Translations under genes and position numbers: made by a program
Source: Flagellimonas olearia
GTDB taxonomy: Bacteria > Bacteroidota > Bacteroidia > Flavobacteriales > Flavobacteriaceae
Length of the DNA: 64,000 nucleotides
Assembly: GCF_009184425.1 (NCBI RefSeq)
Contig: NZ_WELG01000001.1
Location: forward strand, 186,001-250,000
Reading direction: 5' to 3'
Notes under the pieces: generated by a model
What the model was told of the DNA's origin: nothing
What the model saw: the letters and a program-made list of their open reading frames with translations, nothing else
The model's database searches: none
Part shown: piece after piece, positions 37,542-45,088 of the stretch
Layout: every line of letters begins with the position of its first letter
How positions within the stretch are numbered: position 1 is the stretch's first letter

Positions 37542-38273
37542 ATGTGTAACAAGCTAATGCTGTTTTTGTTTTTGCCTATGTTGTTCGGGTGTAGCCCAGA
37601 AGAAGTGGATAATGTATATGAGGTGGCCAAAAGGGAAGTCCCCATTGAAATAGACGGGGATTGGTCAAAAGATGCTTGGAGGGATGTCCAGCCATTACAA
37701 CTGGAGAACCACATGGGGGAATATCCAGAGCACATGCCAAAAGTCCAAGTGAAGGTTATGTACGACGAGGAGGCTATCTATGTGATCTATAAAGTGGATG
37801 ATCAATATGTTAGATGTGTTCTGGAGGAGTATCAAGACCCAGTTTCCCAAGACAGTACCGTGGAGTTTTTCTTCACACCGGGACAAGATATACAGAAAGG
37901 GTATTTTAACTTGGAAATGAACTGCGGTGGAACAGGGTTGTTCAAATTTCAAGAAAAGGCCAGAAAGGGACAATTGAAAATTCCCAAGGAAAGTTTTGAT
38001 CACATAACCGCGGCACATTCCCTTCCTAAAAAAGTGTACCCCGAGATCAAGGAACCTGTTACATGGACCCTTGAGTATCGGATTCCATTTGATGTATTGT
38101 CCACGTATTTTGATGAAATGGAGTATCCAGCCCCGGGGGTGGAATGGAAGGCCAATTTTTATAAAATTGCGGATAAGAGTTCACATCCTCATTGGCTCAC
38201 ATGGTCGTATGTGGATAACCCCAAGCCACAATTCCACCTACCGGAGTTTTTTGGGACCCTACGTTTCCGGTAA
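37542..38273 (+). CDS. CBM9-like carbohydrate-binding lipoprotein
   Basis: Small lipoprotein of 243 residues with a lipobox ending at Cys17 (MLFGC). The rest matches the CBM9-like beta-sandwich fold: EIDGDWSKDAWRDVQPLQL near the start, VMYDEEAIYVIYKVDDQYV, DSTVEFFFTPGQD and the closing LPEFFGTLRF. No catalytic residues are expected. It lies two bases after the second lyase and about 90 bases before the transglutaminase-fold gene, so it probably holds the substrate or product at the surface for these enzymes. Confidence 0.88.
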   Translation: MCNKLMLFLFLPMLFGCSPEEVDNVYEVAKREVPIEIDGDWSKDAWRDVQPLQLENHMGEYPEHMPKVQVKVMYDEEAIYVIYKVDDQYVRCVLEEYQDPVSQDSTVEFFFTPGQDIQKGYFNLEMNCGGTGLFKFQEKARKGQLKIPKESFDHITAAHSLPKKVYPEIKEPVTWTLEYRIPFDVLSTYFDEMEYPAPGVEWKANFYKIADKSSHPHWLTWSYVDNPKPQFHLPEFFGTLRFR

Positions 38274-38366
38274 CGGTATTCCATTACGTACGGAAATCCA
38301 TTCAAAGGGAAAAAATCATATAGGTCAGTATTGAAAAGCTCAAGGTCCCCTAAATTGATAAAGCAC

Positions 38367-40619
38367 ATGAAGAAATCAGTTGATAGGCGCAAATTTGTCA
38401 AGATAGCGGGTATAACCTGTGGGTTGGGGTTGGCAATGACCGGTCCATCTGTGTTTATGCTGCCTTCCAATGGAGAAAGGTCGGAAGATGGAACTTTAGG
38501 GGATTCATCGATTGTTTTAAAACATACAAAGAAACAACAATGGACCGCCAAAGAATTATGGGATATGTCCACTTCCCAAGGCCTACAGTTTAAAGATGAC
38601 AGGATTGTTCTTGAAGATCGTATTCTAATTGAAGATGATGCTTCCGGATTGGGCGCTATCGATGAAGGGTCGTGGGAAATCTTCAAGAAGGGGACCGTGT
38701 TGAAGAAGACCCTGATGGTAGATAGATTGCCCGATACCGACGCCAAATTGGCCATACTGATTTATGCTGTAAATACATCCGACCATACAAAACAAGGAAA
38801 ACTACAGGTCCGTGTGAATGGAAATGATCCCATTTTTTACCAGGTACGCCATAACTGGACTTCCATATCTATTCCCGCTGACTACATCAAAACGGGTAAG
38901 AATGAAATTCAGGTAACCACTAAGGACTCGGAGTCTATATTTCATGTTCCCATCGCATTGTATGACAATTATAGGTATGGGTCCTTAGAACCCCATACCC
39001 CTAATTTTCGAAGTGCAAGGAGTTTGGATAATGGATTGACATGGTCCCATGAAGGTCTGGGCGTCAACAGTGATAAGAAGGGTGAATACCCCATTCGGTT
39101 AAACCTAAGGGCATATAAAGAAAGTGGTTGGTTACAGACCAATACCATTGATATGGCAGCCTCTGCCCAAGAGGAAATATTAAAACTCCCCGTCTTTGTT
39201 GAATCTTCACAATTTTCAGTAAAAGTGGGAGGAGATGAAAGCGTCTTGGTAAAAGTGAGAAAGGGCAATACCCAATGGCCTGAAGCCGGAGAATGGACCG
39301 ACTGGCAAGAGGTGGAGACCAATGGGATCATTGAGCCAGGGCATGATCGGTATGTTCAATTTAGGATTGAATTTGTCTCAAAAACCGGTAAGGATACACC
39401 CATCTTAAAAGGGTTTCAAATAGATAGTGAGTTGGATTGGGAAGAAGCTTTGCATAACAGCATCTCCATTGTAGGCTCCAATACTTACCCCCTGATTAGA
39501 AGTTCCTATGAATTTCAATATGAGAATACTTTGCTACCCGCACTCCAAAAGTTACGTAAAGATTATCATTTGGATAATGTGGTCAAGGGGGCCACTACCG
39601 AATTTGAGAAAATATTGAAGCTAAGGGGGTGGGTGGCCAAGCATTGGGATTGGTTTTTGCCAGATGTGGAAGTTGAGGCCCAAACCGAATGGAATGCATT
39701 TCATATTCTTGATGATAAGGATCGTATGGGTAATCCCAAAAAAGTGGGGGGATATTGCCTGTATTATTCAATTGTATTGGCACAGGCTTGCCAGAGTTTT
39801 GGAATCCCTGCAAGGATCGTTAACATTAACCATTCGGTGATGGGAGGACACGAGGTGGTGGAGGTATGGTCCCGCGATTACGGGAAATGGATCATGATGG
39901 ATGCAAACTTTGATTCGATGTTTGTCTATAAAAAAACGAACATCCCATTGAATGTACTTGAATTGCACCATATTTTTTTGGACACCTATTATCCAGATGA
40001 GGTTATGGATAGGGATTCGTGGACTATTGAAGATCGCGATCGTCGTTCAAAAGATATGGACGTTTCAAGTTTGCCTATACAAATACAGACGGGAGGCAAT
40101 GCTTTGTCAGGTCAATTGAAAGATTACGTCTGGTGGAAGGTAACCGAAGGACAGGCCCCGGGATATGCAGGTGGTTACGGGTTTTTCAATACCGCTTTTC
40201 TACGCTGGCTTCCACGGAGCAATTGGCTTAGCCAGCCTTTGCCTATGCCTATAAATCATGGCCGTACCCATTGGGGATGGGATGGGTATTTAGCCTGGAC
40301 AGATGCTCAGACCCCAATGACCAATGAACATCGAAACTTTGTTTCCCGTGAATCTGACCTATACGAAAACCTGTTTTCTGTTGATTTTAGTGCTGAGCCT
40401 GCAAGCCAAGATGGTCTATTGCGAATTGTAATGGCTACCAACAGTCCCAATTTAAGATATTTTGAGGTCAAGGATAACAACAATATGTTGAATACCGAAG
40501 ACGCGACCTATCTGTGGAAACTATCAACAGGAATAAACAGGCTGGAGATTAGAACGGTTGATGTGTTGGGCAATAAAGGACCAATAAGTTATATGACCGT
40601 AAGGTTTATGCCAGAATAG
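38367..40619 (+). CDS. Tat-addressed transglutaminase-fold protein, copy 2
   Basis: Exported protein with a C-terminal transglutaminase-like domain. Starting at the ATG at 38367 (an upstream in-frame ATG lies at 38331), the protein opens with Lys-Lys-Ser-Val-Asp-Arg-Arg-Lys-Phe (DRRKF), a clear twin-arginine motif. Counting from the upstream ATG, the Cys-His-Asp triad is Cys476 (GGYCLYY), His507 (GGHEVVEVW) and Asp524 (MMDAN). The N-terminal part is beta-rich and holds an Asp-box-like motif (SLDNGLTW, about 231-238), as in copy 1. It closes the lyase-CBM9 unit. The two transglutaminase-fold proteins share the same domain order but use different export routes, Sec and Tat. The function is inferred only from fold and context. 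Confidence 0.82.
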   Translation: MKKSVDRRKFVKIAGITCGLGLAMTGPSVFMLPSNGERSEDGTLGDSSIVLKHTKKQQWTAKELWDMSTSQGLQFKDDRIVLEDRILIEDDASGLGAIDEGSWEIFKKGTVLKKTLMVDRLPDTDAKLAILIYAVNTSDHTKQGKLQVRVNGNDPIFYQVRHNWTSISIPADYIKTGKNEIQVTTKDSESIFHVPIALYDNYRYGSLEPHTPNFRSARSLDNGLTWSHEGLGVNSDKKGEYPIRLNLRAYKESGWLQTNTIDMAASAQEEILKLPVFVESSQFSVKVGGDESVLVKVRKGNTQWPEAGEWTDWQEVETNGIIEPGHDRYVQFRIEFVSKTGKDTPILKGFQIDSELDWEEALHNSISIVGSNTYPLIRSSYEFQYENTLLPALQKLRKDYHLDNVVKGATTEFEKILKLRGWVAKHWDWFLPDVEVEAQTEWNAFHILDDKDRMGNPKKVGGYCLYYSIVLAQACQSFGIPARIVNINHSVMGGHEVVEVWSRDYGKWIMMDANFDSMFVYKKTNIPLNVLELHHIFLDTYYPDEVMDRDSWTIEDRDRRSKDMDVSSLPIQIQTGGNALSGQLKDYVWWKVTEGQAPGYAGGYGFFNTAFLRWLPRSNWLSQPLPMPINHGRTHWGWDGYLAWTDAQTPMTNEHRNFVSRESDLYENLFSVDFSAEPASQDGLLRIVMATNSPNLRYFEVKDNNNMLNTEDATYLWKLSTGINRLEIRTVDVLGNKGPISYMTVRFMPE

Positions 40620-40680
40620 ATATATCTATTAAAAATTAAAAGATTTATACGGAGATAAACTAATTTTTTTGTACCTACTT

Positions 40681-40992
40681 CTAAAAATCAATGGTTTTGG
40701 AAAAAACAACAGAGTCCGATTCAATGTGATACACGCCAGGTTTTAATTGACGATCCAGATAATTTAGAATGTCCAGTTTTGAAAACACCATCCTATAGCC
40801 AGGTCGTAAATTTTGATTTTGGGCATAACATAGATTTCCTTCCACTTCATTACTATCCAGATAGGTTAAACCCCAGTATTTGGACAAACGTTCGGTAAAC
40901 TCCGTGTTGATGTCCAATACCATCAAGGATTCTTTACTATAGCGTAATCCTATGGTTTTGAAGATAAAGATTTCGGATAGTTGTACTTCCAT
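40681..40992 (-). CDS. Small protein of unknown function
   Basis: A minus-strand frame extends from 41091, but the better start is the ATG at 40992, giving about 103 residues beginning MEVQLSEIFIFKTIGLRY. No signal peptide or membrane segment is seen. A hydrophobic-to-acidic mixture with repeated Leu (LSKYWGLTYLDSNEV) suggests a folded globular protein. I recognise no family. It is convergent with the second transglutaminase-fold gene and stands apart from the PUL operons. Confidence 0.5.
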   Translation of the reverse strand: MEVQLSEIFIFKTIGLRYSKESLMVLDINTEFTERLSKYWGLTYLDSNEVEGNLCYAQNQNLRPGYRMVFSKLDILNYLDRQLKPGVYHIESDSVVFSKTIDF

Positions 40993-41213
40993 TTTGGCAT
41001 ATTGGTTTGCTTTTGGAAAAGTATCATTTTTTTCTGAACTCAACTTGATGCTTGTTTTACAAGGTATTGTTCGGGATAACACAAACGGCAAGCAGCCCAG
41101 TGATCATCAAAGTAATGGGGATGTAACAAAAGGTATTTATTAAATTCCATTACTTTTTAATGCAACCTTAATACATTTATGTCATCAATCTATAAATGAT
41201 ATAACCTTACTTT

Positions 41214-41732
41214 ATGAAAAAAAATGCTTTTGTGTGCCTTGCGGCACTGGTTACTGGAATTTTTATTACTTCGTGCACTTCTGATGATGGAGAAGATTGC
41301 CCAGGGGATTTTACGGGGGCGCTTGATGCAAATGAGCAAAAATTGATAGGGACATGGATACTCTCGTCCATAGTTTCAATGGAAGAAGTCGATATTACGG
41401 ATGATGGCGAAGACAATCCCAGCAATGACATATATGCCCAGTATTCGGATTGTCAAAAAAGCACTTTCTACACCTTTAATTCCAATCGGATATATCAGTT
41501 AGGACAGAGTCAAAGTTTTGAAGGTTGTGAAAAGGCGGTCACTGTAGAGGGAAGTTGGCAATTGACATCACAGACTTTGGGTTTGGTAAGAAATTGTACA
41601 CTTCAGAATATAGGCGTTGTATTCAGCGCGGATGAAACTAGATTTAGCTTTTCGGGTAACTATACGGTCACCGAGGAAAATGGCAATATTGTACAGACTG
41701 ATATTACCTTTACCTATACGTTAACACCATAG
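41214..41732 (+). CDS. Lipocalin-like lipoprotein of unknown function
   Basis: Small lipoprotein of 172 residues with a lipobox ending at Cys21 (IFITSC) and an acidic linker. A single beta-barrel-like domain follows, with the opening LIGTWILSSI and a closing run of beta-strands (FSGNYTVTEENGNIVQTDITFTYTL, cited by its ends FSGNY and TFTYTL). The W in LIGTW and the Cys residues at DCQKS and EGCEKA fit the lipocalin-like families common in Flavobacteriaceae lipoproteins. It is a stand-alone gene ending at a strong palindromic terminator. Confidence 0.75.
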   Translation: MKKNAFVCLAALVTGIFITSCTSDDGEDCPGDFTGALDANEQKLIGTWILSSIVSMEEVDITDDGEDNPSNDIYAQYSDCQKSTFYTFNSNRIYQLGQSQSFEGCEKAVTVEGSWQLTSQTLGLVRNCTLQNIGVVFSADETRFSFSGNYTVTEENGNIVQTDITFTYTLTP

Positions 41733-41806
41733 ATTGATTGACTGAAATAGGTGATGGGTACATCAAAAAATATATCCATCCATTTTTGCATGGACCGATA
41801 AAAAAA

Positions 41807-41840
41807 CAAAACCACCCAATACATGTATTGGGTGGTTTTG
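41807..41840. terminator. Perfect 34-base palindrome between convergent genes
   Basis: Arms of 17 bases (41807-41823 and 41824-41840) pair without a mismatch, with the GC-rich core flanked by A-runs on one side and T-runs on the other. Being symmetric, it can end transcription from both the lipocalin-like gene on the plus strand and the sensor kinase on the minus strand, whose ends flank it. Confidence 0.88.
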
Positions 41841-41872
41841 TCTTCGCTAGTAGTATTTTAAGAAAAATAGGT

Positions 41873-42928
41873 TTATTTAAAAATTAGGGTGAAAGTAGTG
41901 CCTTGGTCAACCTTACTTTCAACCTTAATGCTTCCCCCAAGACTGGTGATGTGGCTTTTCACCAAATAGAGCCCCACACCCTTGCTATCTTGGTTGCCAT
42001 TGTTCTTCTCACTAATCTCAAAAATTGAATTGCCCATTTTTTCCAAATCTATTCCAATACCATTGTCCGTGTAGACAATGGTTTTCTTACCATGGTCTTC
42101 CCTGGCCATAATGCAGATGACAGGGGGAATATTGGGTTGGGCATATTTTATGGAATTGGTTATAAGATTAAGAAAAATACTTTCCATGAACCGTTCCTTG
42201 AACGCAACTTGTTCCATTTCCGAAAAATCGGTATGGAAGACCACCCCTTCTTTTTGTATCAATGAGCCAATGGAACTTTTGACTTTTTGGAATGTTAGGT
42301 CCAGACGAACTTGTTCCAGTTTTTCTATTGGGGCTTCTCTTTGCTTCAACGCATCCAAATAAGAATTCAGGGAGTTCTTCAAACCTTCTGCGGAAAGCGA
42401 TATCAAGTCCAATATTTCAACAGTGTCCTTATCATTGATCTTGGTAAGGTCTATCAAATTGAGGAGGGACAATAGGTTGTTGAGTGGGGATCGTAGGTCA
42501 TGGGGTGTGGCATAATTTTGTTGCCTGAGGGTTTTATTTACCCTGGATAGTTGGTCCAGATGGTTGATGCGCTCCTGTTCCAATCTCTTGGTGTGGGTAA
42601 CATCCCTGGCTATGGCATAGATCAGCCCTTTTTTTGATACGGGTATTGAGGTCCAATGCAGCCAAATATGCTCTCCAGATTTGGTGATATATCTGTTTTC
42701 AAAGTTGGTCAGCGGCTTGTTTTTCAATAATTTTTCTCGATGTCCGGCGGTTATTTCCCTATCCTTGGGGTGGATGAAACTGGAGATCAACCTTGATTTC
42801 AATTCCTCCTCCGAATATCCCAAAAGTGATTTAAGCGAGGGGTTTACCTTTACGAAGTACCCTTCATAATCGGCAATGCAAAGACCATCCAAAGACTGGT
42901 TAAAGAATGGTTCTAGTGTTGGATTCAT
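41873..42928 (-). CDS. PAS-domain sensor histidine kinase (cytosolic)
   Basis: Signal-transduction kinase of 351 residues without membrane helices. A PAS domain (about 1-115, with the PAC-like segment near 85-112) is followed by a dimerisation/phosphoacceptor helix with His143 in TPHDLRSPLNN. The ATPase domain shows the N-box (NLITNSIKY), the G1 box (DNGIGID) and the G2 region (KGVGLYLVK). The phosphoacceptor block lacks the usual Ser before His but keeps the HDLRSPL core. No response regulator is next to it, so its partner is unknown. It points away from the KDG kinase gene, leaving a 494-base gap. Confidence 0.9.
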   Translation of the reverse strand: MNPTLEPFFNQSLDGLCIADYEGYFVKVNPSLKSLLGYSEEELKSRLISSFIHPKDREITAGHREKLLKNKPLTNFENRYITKSGEHIWLHWTSIPVSKKGLIYAIARDVTHTKRLEQERINHLDQLSRVNKTLRQQNYATPHDLRSPLNNLLSLLNLIDLTKINDKDTVEILDLISLSAEGLKNSLNSYLDALKQREAPIEKLEQVRLDLTFQKVKSSIGSLIQKEGVVFHTDFSEMEQVAFKERFMESIFLNLITNSIKYAQPNIPPVICIMAREDHGKKTIVYTDNGIGIDLEKMGNSIFEISEKNNGNQDSKGVGLYLVKSHITSLGGSIKVESKVDQGTTFTLIFK

Positions 42929-43422
42929 CTGTGGTTGGTTACTTGTTCCTATTTGGTATTACTTCAGTGGGTTGACCAAATAAATCTTTTGGATTGATTG
43001 GATGATGTCAAGAGTAACGGCAAGCACGCCAAACTCCATTAAAAATATTTGTTGCAAGAATAAAACAGTTCTACGGCCATTTTATTTTATCAACACTAAA
43101 ATTATATAAAACCGATCAGTAAGGAAATATCCCTAAAAGGATTTAACGATTTGGAGTTTTATTGTATTCCATTTTTCCCGGGATAATCGATAGCACTTGG
43201 ATTTTTTATGGTAATGGAAAGTATGTTGTACAGTGGTCCATTTTTCGGTTATATAATAACCGAAAATAACAGTAGTGTTAGATGTATCGAATTTGTTGGC
43301 ATCTACGGGATAGATTCATAATTTTAAGGATTCAATGTAACTTCTATGCGATATACTAAAACTAAAGCTTCTTTTACGGGAACATTTTTATTGGGATTTG
43401 AACCAACCCTTAAACCAAGACT
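42929..43422. other. 494-base divergent gap before the KDG kinase operon
   Basis: Lies between the start of the sensor kinase and the start of the KDG kinase gene. Its only obvious structure is the palindrome at 43242-43266. The promoters of both flanking genes should lie here. I found no coding region or terminator. Confidence 0.45.
43242..43266. promoter_or_regulatory. Inverted repeat with 11-base arms upstream of KDG kinase gene
   Basis: TTTTCGGTTAT at 43242-43252 and ATAACCGAAAA at 43256-43266 are perfect reverse complements around a three-base centre. It lies about 157 bases before the kinase ATG. Either an operator for a sugar-acid regulator or a hairpin is possible. The symmetry and location favour an operator. 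Confidence 0.5.
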
Positions 43423-44433
43423 ATGGGTTTTGTAACATTTGGTGAAATTTTATTGCGGCTCACCCCTTCGGAAAGAGGGTGTAAAATCGGTTCTTCCAAC
43501 TACATGGAGATGAACTTTGCTGGTTCCGAGTCAAATGTGGCCTCTTCATTGGGTGTTTTGGGAAATTCAGTCCAGTTTGTGACCAAGCTGCCCGATAATG
43601 ATTTGGGAAGGGCTGCAAGCGGCTCTCTCTTGTCTTATGGTGTTACTGTTGACAACATACGCTTTGGGGGAAATAGAATAGGAATCTATTTTATAGAAGT
43701 GGGAAGCTCCATTAGACCTTCCAAGGTTATTTACGATAGAAAGGATTCTGCAATCAGCACAATTTCCGATCAGGAGTTTGACTGGTCCCGAATCCTTGCG
43801 GACAAAGAATGGCTCTTTATTTCGGGGATTACACCTGCACTTTCCAAGAATTGTGCATTGGAAACCATCAAAGCAGCGGAAACGGCCCATAAACTGGGTG
43901 TGAAAGTTGCTTTTGACCCCAATTTTAGAAGGACGTTATGGACGTCTTCCTCAGAGGCCAGAAAAGTGTACTTGCCCATACTGGAGAATACCGATTTGCT
44001 TTTGGGTAACTATGGCATGTTGCAGGACGTATTTGGATATGAACCCAACGGACAGGACACCATGGAAAAATCCTTGGACGCCATAGAAGAGGCGGTAGGA
44101 CTTCTGGGAGTCTCGAATATTGCCTTTACCGTTCGTGATCATTTTTCCGCAAGTAAAAACCGTTTATCGGGATTACTTCGCATAGATAATGGAGAAATAC
44201 TGTCTGGGCCCAGCTATGAAGTTGCCATTACCGATCGTTTTGGTACAGGTGATTCATTTGCTGCCGGACTTTTGCATGGTTTGGGAAATCAGTGGGATAC
44301 CCAAAAATCCTTGGATTTTGCCACAGCGGCCTTTGCCCTTAAACACACCATTAAAGGAGACCAGCACACCAGTAGTGAGGCAGAAATAAACTCGATAATG
44401 AACGGAAACATACAAGGACACGTACTGCGATGA
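43423..44433 (+). CDS. kdgK: 2-keto-3-deoxygluconate kinase (PfkB family)
   Basis: Cytoplasmic kinase that phosphorylates 2-keto-3-deoxygluconate (KDG) to KDPG. The 336-residue protein has the PfkB fold: an N-terminal motif FAGSESNVASSLGVLG and the C-terminal signature DRFGTGDSFAAGLLHG with the catalytic Asp in GTGD. The ending ATAAFALKHTIKGDQH is typical of KDG kinases. Its stop codon overlaps the aldolase start by four bases (ATGA), so the two are coupled and together feed KDG into central metabolism. It marks this region as the end point of uronate or glucosaminate breakdown. Confidence 0.92.
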   Translation: MGFVTFGEILLRLTPSERGCKIGSSNYMEMNFAGSESNVASSLGVLGNSVQFVTKLPDNDLGRAASGSLLSYGVTVDNIRFGGNRIGIYFIEVGSSIRPSKVIYDRKDSAISTISDQEFDWSRILADKEWLFISGITPALSKNCALETIKAAETAHKLGVKVAFDPNFRRTLWTSSSEARKVYLPILENTDLLLGNYGMLQDVFGYEPNGQDTMEKSLDAIEEAVGLLGVSNIAFTVRDHFSASKNRLSGLLRIDNGEILSGPSYEVAITDRFGTGDSFAAGLLHGLGNQWDTQKSLDFATAAFALKHTIKGDQHTSSEAEINSIMNGNIQGHVLR

Positions 44434-45062
44434 ACAAACAGGAAATCACCTCCTTGCTTGAAAAGGAGAAATTGGTGGCCATCATTAGGCAAAAAAATCA
44501 GCAAGAAGTTCAACCCATAGTACGTGCACTGGTGGAAGGTGGGGTCAAAGCGTTGGAAATCACCTCCAATACCCCGGGGTTCTTAGAGGAAATCCGGAAT
44601 GCTAGAACGTTATACCCCAATGTTTTGGTTGGAGCGGGAACAGTGACCAACAAGACCTTGGCCCAGCAAGCCATAGAGGCCGGGGCCCAGTTTTTGGTGA
44701 CGCCAAACGTAGAGGTATCCATGATTCCGTTGGCTCACTCCCACGGTGTTCCTGTAATCATGGGGGCACTGACGCCTTCAGAAGTTTGTATGGCCCATGA
44801 GCATGGGGCCGACATTATTAAACTATTCCCGGCAGGGATTTTTGGGTTGGATTATTTCAAGGCCATAAAAGGACCATTGAATACTCTGAAATTTTTTGTG
44901 GTGGGTGGAATAAGCACCGATAACATCAAGGAATGGATGATGGCCGGTGCCGATGGTTTTGGGATTGGCAGCGAGCTTACCAAAATGGGTGACCCCGGAA
45001 ACCCAAATGAAATAACTCAAAAAGCCAAAAGTTTCATAGAGCAGATTGAAGCCTGTCAATGA
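44430..45062 (+). CDS. KDPG aldolase (2-keto-3-deoxy-6-phosphogluconate aldolase)
   Basis: Class I aldolase of 210 residues that splits KDPG into pyruvate and glyceraldehyde-3-phosphate. Catalytic Glu43 lies in EITSNTP and the Schiff-base Lys131 in IIKLFPA, both at standard positions. VGAGTV (near 67) and VGGIS (near 158) complete the phosphate-binding sites. It starts within the kinase stop codon. The end of the gene is only 26 bases from the end of the convergent NRAMP-like gene, so the two transcripts overlap unless one stops inside the other. Confidence 0.93.
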   Translation: MNKQEITSLLEKEKLVAIIRQKNQQEVQPIVRALVEGGVKALEITSNTPGFLEEIRNARTLYPNVLVGAGTVTNKTLAQQAIEAGAQFLVTPNVEVSMIPLAHSHGVPVIMGALTPSEVCMAHEHGADIIKLFPAGIFGLDYFKAIKGPLNTLKFFVVGGISTDNIKEWMMAGADGFGIGSELTKMGDPGNPNEITQKAKSFIEQIEACQ

Positions 45063-45088
45063 TATATTCCGTCTTTTCCTGAATTATG

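Noticed and set aside
40615..40630. AT-rich 16-base palindrome at the end of the second transglutaminase-fold gene
   Set aside because: Made only of a simple AT-rich alternation covering the stop codon; too weak to call an operator.
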